Shown one piece after another: positions 5,435 to 7,634 of a stretch of DNA of 7,634 nt. A program made the translations under genes and the position numbers. The notes beneath the pieces are model-generated. The model was not told the DNA's origin. It saw only the letters and a list, made by a program, of their open reading frames with translations, and did not search any database. The stretch's first letter is position 1. Each line of letters begins with the position of its first letter. This DNA comes from Clostridiales bacterium (lineage in GTDB: Bacteria; Bacillota; Clostridia; Oscillospirales; Ruminococcaceae): positions 1 to 7,634 of the forward strand of contig JAQXIB010000031.1 in NCBI GenBank assembly GCA_029007575.1, written 5' to 3'.

Positions 5435-6409
5435 ATGGCTGAATTAAGATGGCATCCGTTGACAAAGGATTGGGTGATGATCGCCTCCAACCGACAAAAT
5501 CGTCCCCAGATGCCGAAAGACTGGTGTCCGTTTTGCCCCGGCTCCGGAAAGGTCCCCGAGCACTACGACGTTTACAAATACGACAACGATTTCCCGGCGC
5601 TTTCCCAAGATCCTCCCGAGCCGGATGACGTTGCCAACGATTTTTTCAAGGTAAAACCGTCCTACGGCAAATGTGAAGTCATTCTCTATTCCCCGGGACA
5701 CACTGTTACGCTGCCGGAACTTTCGGTAGAACATATCGGCAAGCTGGTTGACCTTTGGGCAGAACGTTTTACCGCCATCAGCAGCGATGAAAAAATCAAA
5801 TATGTCTTTATTTTCGAAAACCGCGGCGAGCTGGTCGGTGTGACCATGCCGCATCCCCACGGTCAGATTTACGGCTACTCCTATGTTCCGAAAAAGATCC
5901 AGTTGGAAACCGCCTCTGCCAAGGAGTACCGGGAGGAAAAAGGAAACTGCCTGTTCTGCGACATGCTTGCGCAGGAGAAAAAAGCCGAACAGCGCATCAT
6001 TTTCAGCAATCAGCATTTTACCGTTTTTCTGCCTTTTTTCACTGAATATCCGTATGGGGTCTACATTATGAGCAACCGTCATTGCCAAAATATTGCGGAG
6101 TTTACACCGGAGGAGCGCATCTCTTTTGCCGAAACGCTGAAAAACACCGTCGGTATGCTGGACAGCCTGTTTGATATGCGGTTCCCGTATATGATGTGTA
6201 TGCACAACGCACCGGTGAACGGCGAGGACACCTCCGAATATTATCACTTCCATGTGGAATTTTTCCCGCCGATGCGGAGCGCCGACAAGGTGAAATTCAA
6301 CGCCTCCAGTGAAACCGGCGTTTGGGCGCATTGCAATCCGACCTGTCCCGAAACCACTGCCGAGGAGCTGCGGGCGGCATATCGTAAATTTACGGGAAAA
6401 ACGGAATAA
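5435..6409 (+). CDS. galT: Galactose-1-phosphate uridylyltransferase, class I (HIT superfamily)
   Basis: It exchanges galactose-1-phosphate with UDP-glucose to give UDP-galactose and glucose-1-phosphate through a uridylylated histidine. At 324 residues it is slightly shorter than E. coli GalT (348). Visible motifs are WHPLTKDWVMIASNRQNRP (6-24), the zinc-site CPFC (31-34), FENRGELVGVTMPHPHGQIYG (127-147) with nucleophile His142, a second Cys pair CLFC (172-175), the segment MSNRHCQNI (212-220) and HFHVE (271-275) in the C-terminal HIT-like half. The start ATG has AAAGGA about 13 nt upstream, rather long spacing. It follows galK by 39 nt and is almost certainly cotranscribed. No galE (UDP-galactose epimerase) is in the window. 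Its stop lies 8 nt before the target duplication of a palindromic mobile element. Confidence 0.95.
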   Translation: MAELRWHPLTKDWVMIASNRQNRPQMPKDWCPFCPGSGKVPEHYDVYKYDNDFPALSQDPPEPDDVANDFFKVKPSYGKCEVILYSPGHTVTLPELSVEHIGKLVDLWAERFTAISSDEKIKYVFIFENRGELVGVTMPHPHGQIYGYSYVPKKIQLETASAKEYREEKGNCLFCDMLAQEKKAEQRIIFSNQHFTVFLPFFTEYPYGVYIMSNRHCQNIAEFTPEERISFAETLKNTVGMLDSLFDMRFPYMMCMHNAPVNGEDTSEYYHFHVEFFPPMRSADKVKFNASSETGVWAHCNPTCPETTAEELRAAYRKFTGKTE

Positions 6410-6417
6410 ATTGGTTG

Positions 6418-6579
6418 TAATACTAAAATCTAATGAAACACTTTCATTCTTTCCGCTCTGAATTGCGCCAGAAAGCGTTATCCTCCTTGCTGGGCGTCAG
6501 CCCAGCGGTGTCGTCTGCCTTTTCTGACACAATTCATCCTCGGAAATCGATTAAAGCTTTCAATTAGATTTTAGTATAA
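6418..6579. mobile_element. MITE-like palindromic element with TAA target duplication
   Basis: A 156-bp element (6421-6576) begins with TACTAAAATCTAAT and ends with its exact reverse complement (6563-6576). It is flanked on both sides by TAA (6418-6420, 6577-6579), consistent with a 3-bp target-site duplication. Complementarity continues inward: TGAAA/TTTCA-like pairs, TTTCCG with CGGAAA, GAATTGCGCCAGAAA with TTTCTGACACAATTC (two G-T wobbles), and a central GCTGGGC-GTCA-GCCCAGC hairpin (6489-6506) almost exactly at the midpoint. No coding capacity is present, so movement would need a transposase supplied elsewhere. Removing element plus one TAA joins the galT 3' end directly to the terminator, a plausible empty site. 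Assignment to a transposase family is not possible from this alone. Confidence 0.85.
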
Positions 6580-6582
6580 GAA

Positions 6583-6634
6583 AAAACAAAGGGACAGACT
6601 CGCTTTTCTCACTGAGTCTGTCCTTTTTTGTTTT
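6583..6634. terminator. Bidirectional intrinsic terminator between galT and spo0A
   Basis: GGACAGACTC (6592-6601) pairs with GAGTCTGTCC (6614-6623), with a 12-nt loop. On the plus strand it is followed by TTTTTTGTTTT, and on the minus strand by CCCTTTGTTTTTTC. A-rich and T-rich flanks extend the stem after a bulged G. It lies between convergent galT and spo0A and can stop both. Confidence 0.88.
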
Positions 6635-6642
6635 GCACATCT

Positions 6643-7431
6643 TTACGCTTGCTTGCGACGGTTCTGCATCAAAGATAAATTGTCGGCAATCATGGCGATA
6701 AATTCGCTGTTCGTCGGCTTTCCCCGCAGGTTATGTATCGTATAACCGAAAAACGAATTTAAAACATCGACATCTCCTCTATCCCACGCCACTTCGATTG
6801 CATGGCGAATGGCGCGCTCTACCCGAGAGGAGGTTGTGGAAAACTTCTTTGCCACCATCGGATATAAAATCTTGGTAATCGAGCCCAGCACTTCACTGTC
6901 GGTGACCGCCAGAATGATACCCTCCCGCAGGTAATGATACCCTTTGATATGTGCCGGCACTCCGATTTGATGTAAAATCTCGGTCACCGAGGTTTCCAGA
7001 TTATTCTCTGTTGTTTTTTCGGCAGCTTTTTCGCCTTTTGCGAAGCCTTCTTTGATAAATCCGGTCAGATCCATGATCCGCTCTGCCAACACGTTCAGGT
7101 CAAACGGCTTGAGTACATAATATGCCGCGCCCTGCTTCATTGCTTCGCTTTGGGTAAACGCGTTATCATAGGCGGAGGTAACAATAAAAGCCGGCTTGTT
7201 CGCCATGTTCGACTGGTTGACCATCTTCATCACTGCAATGGCGTCCAGATTTTTCATATAAGCGTCCATGATCACAACCGATACTGAGCCGGTTTGGATC
7301 GCCTGAAATACAGCATTACCGTCTTTCGGCAGCAAGTTGACCGAAAAGCCGGAATTCTCCAAGATGCCCTTACAAATTTGACCGAATTCGGTGGAATCAT
7401 CCCCGATGATGATATTTGCCTGCTGTTCCAT
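6643..7431 (-). CDS. spo0A: Stage 0 sporulation response regulator Spo0A
   Basis: Spo0A is the master regulator of entry into sporulation; once phosphorylated it dimerises and binds 0A boxes. The 262 residues (B. subtilis 267) start with a receiver domain: acidic pair D11-D12, phosphoacceptor D56 in VVIMDAYMKNLD, Thr85 in IVTSAYD, and Lys108 in VLKPFD. A linker (about 125-145, rich in Lys/Glu) leads to the diagnostic effector domain: EILHQIGVPAHIKGYHYLRE (151-170), LGSITKILYPMVAKKF (182-197), the recognition helix region SRVERAIRHAIEVAWDRG (202-219) and GKPTNSEFIAMIAD (237-250). The usual MPxxDG after the phosphorylated Asp reads MKNLDA. The ATG at 7431 has GGAG 6 nt upstream; the frame is open to 7494, but upstream ATGs lack a well-spaced site. 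It is convergent with galT. Confidence 0.97.
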   Translation of the reverse strand: MEQQANIIIGDDSTEFGQICKGILENSGFSVNLLPKDGNAVFQAIQTGSVSVVIMDAYMKNLDAIAVMKMVNQSNMANKPAFIVTSAYDNAFTQSEAMKQGAAYYVLKPFDLNVLAERIMDLTGFIKEGFAKGEKAAEKTTENNLETSVTEILHQIGVPAHIKGYHYLREGIILAVTDSEVLGSITKILYPMVAKKFSTTSSRVERAIRHAIEVAWDRGDVDVLNSFFGYTIHNLRGKPTNSEFIAMIADNLSLMQNRRKQA

Positions 7432-7493
7432 AAAAATCTCCATTCCTTTTTGAAATTTATTTTGTCGGTAAAATTGATCCAAAGAAAGAATCA

Positions 7494-7516
7494 AAATGAA
7501 AGCATCCCTTTCATTT
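7494..7516. other. Hairpin in the spo0A 5' leader
   Basis: AAATGAAAG (7494-7502) and CTTTCATTT (7508-7516) form a 9-bp stem with a 5-nt loop, about 60 nt upstream of the spo0A start codon and downstream of the predicted promoter. It is AT-rich and, on the transcript, is followed by TTGATTCTTTCTTT, so weak attenuation or mRNA stabilisation is conceivable. Confidence 0.5.
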
Positions 7517-7535
7517 CGTCTTTTCTTTTGTGTCC

Positions 7536-7587
7536 TGTCAAAATATTACCATATTGCACATTTTTTGGCAAGGCGAACGCAGTCGAA
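7536..7587. promoter_or_regulatory. Candidate 0A boxes at the spo0A promoter
   Basis: AGTCGAA (7581-7587) and TGTCAAA (7536-7542) each match the Spo0A box TGTCGAA at 6 of 7 positions. One lies about 10 bp upstream of the predicted -35 element and the other abuts the -10 at the expected start point, positions that would suit autoregulation. One-mismatch 7-mers are common, so this is tentative. Confidence 0.3.
7543..7571 (-). promoter_or_regulatory. Candidate spo0A promoter
   Basis: On the minus strand TTGCCA (7566-7571, 5/6) and TAATAT (7543-7548, 4/6) are 17 nt apart, predicting a start near 7536 and a leader of about 105 nt. A sigma-H-like pair (AGGACAC, then 12 nt, then GAAAT) lies just downstream at about 7514-7536 and is a weaker alternative. 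Confidence 0.45.
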
Positions 7588-7634
7588 TTTGGTATTATTG
7601 CTAAAGAATGGTAAAAAACGATAATTTTTATCCA

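Noticed and set aside
5444..6331. 295-codon open frame antisense to galT
   Set aside because: It lies entirely opposite the well-supported galT, has no family resemblance and no ribosome site; long antisense frames are common opposite GC-balanced coding sequence.
7611..7633. Terminator of a gene upstream of spo0A
   Set aside because: GATAA/TTATC followed on the minus strand by GTTTTTT is suggestive, but the stem is only 5 bp, nearly all A-T, and the upstream gene lies outside the window.

Overview
The window looks like chromosomal DNA of an anaerobic, spore-forming Firmicute, most likely a clostridium of the Oscillospiraceae/Ruminococcaceae type. The reasons are a clear Spo0A sporulation regulator, AGGA/GGAG-type ribosome binding sites, sigma-A-like promoters, a DegV protein, a clostridial-style galactokinase variant, and several kinds of palindromic intergenic repeat. 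The family-level placement is inferred from general knowledge and was not tested.

Layout. (1) 1-495, minus strand: N-terminal part of a DegV-family fatty-acid-binding protein, cut by the window edge, with a good promoter at 617-645. (2) 496-1359: 864 bp without a credible gene. It holds an isolated 20-bp hairpin (694-736) and an array of about five repeat units (763-1330). Each unit opens with a TAATAACC box followed by a palindrome; the first two units show compensatory stem changes and the next two are near-identical units of about 150 bp. (3) 1360-1950, plus: XRE-type regulator with four predicted membrane helices, ending at a bidirectional terminator (1986-2017). (4) 3760 to 2040, minus: AraC-family regulator overlapping an MscS mechanosensitive channel by ATGA, a two-gene operon with a promoter at 3813-3841. 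(5) 3761-4123: divergent control region with opposed promoters and a hairpin-rich leader. (6) 4124-6409, plus: galK-galT, the kinase and uridylyltransferase steps of the Leloir pathway. (7) 6418-6579: a 156-bp MITE-like palindromic element with 14-bp perfect terminal inverted repeats and a 3-bp TAA target duplication, inserted just after galT. (8) 6580-6634: bidirectional terminator shared with spo0A. (9) 7431 to 6643, minus: spo0A, with a promoter and candidate 0A boxes upstream.

How the genes work together. GalK makes galactose-1-phosphate and GalT exchanges it with UDP-glucose. The divergent AraC-family regulator is a plausible local sensor for the gal operon, but its ligand is unknown. 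MscS is probably translationally coupled to that regulator. Spo0A and DegV are separate units. No complete new defence or mobile system was found. The most unusual content is the noncoding repeats: the array at 763-1330, the galK leader hairpins and the MITE-like element.
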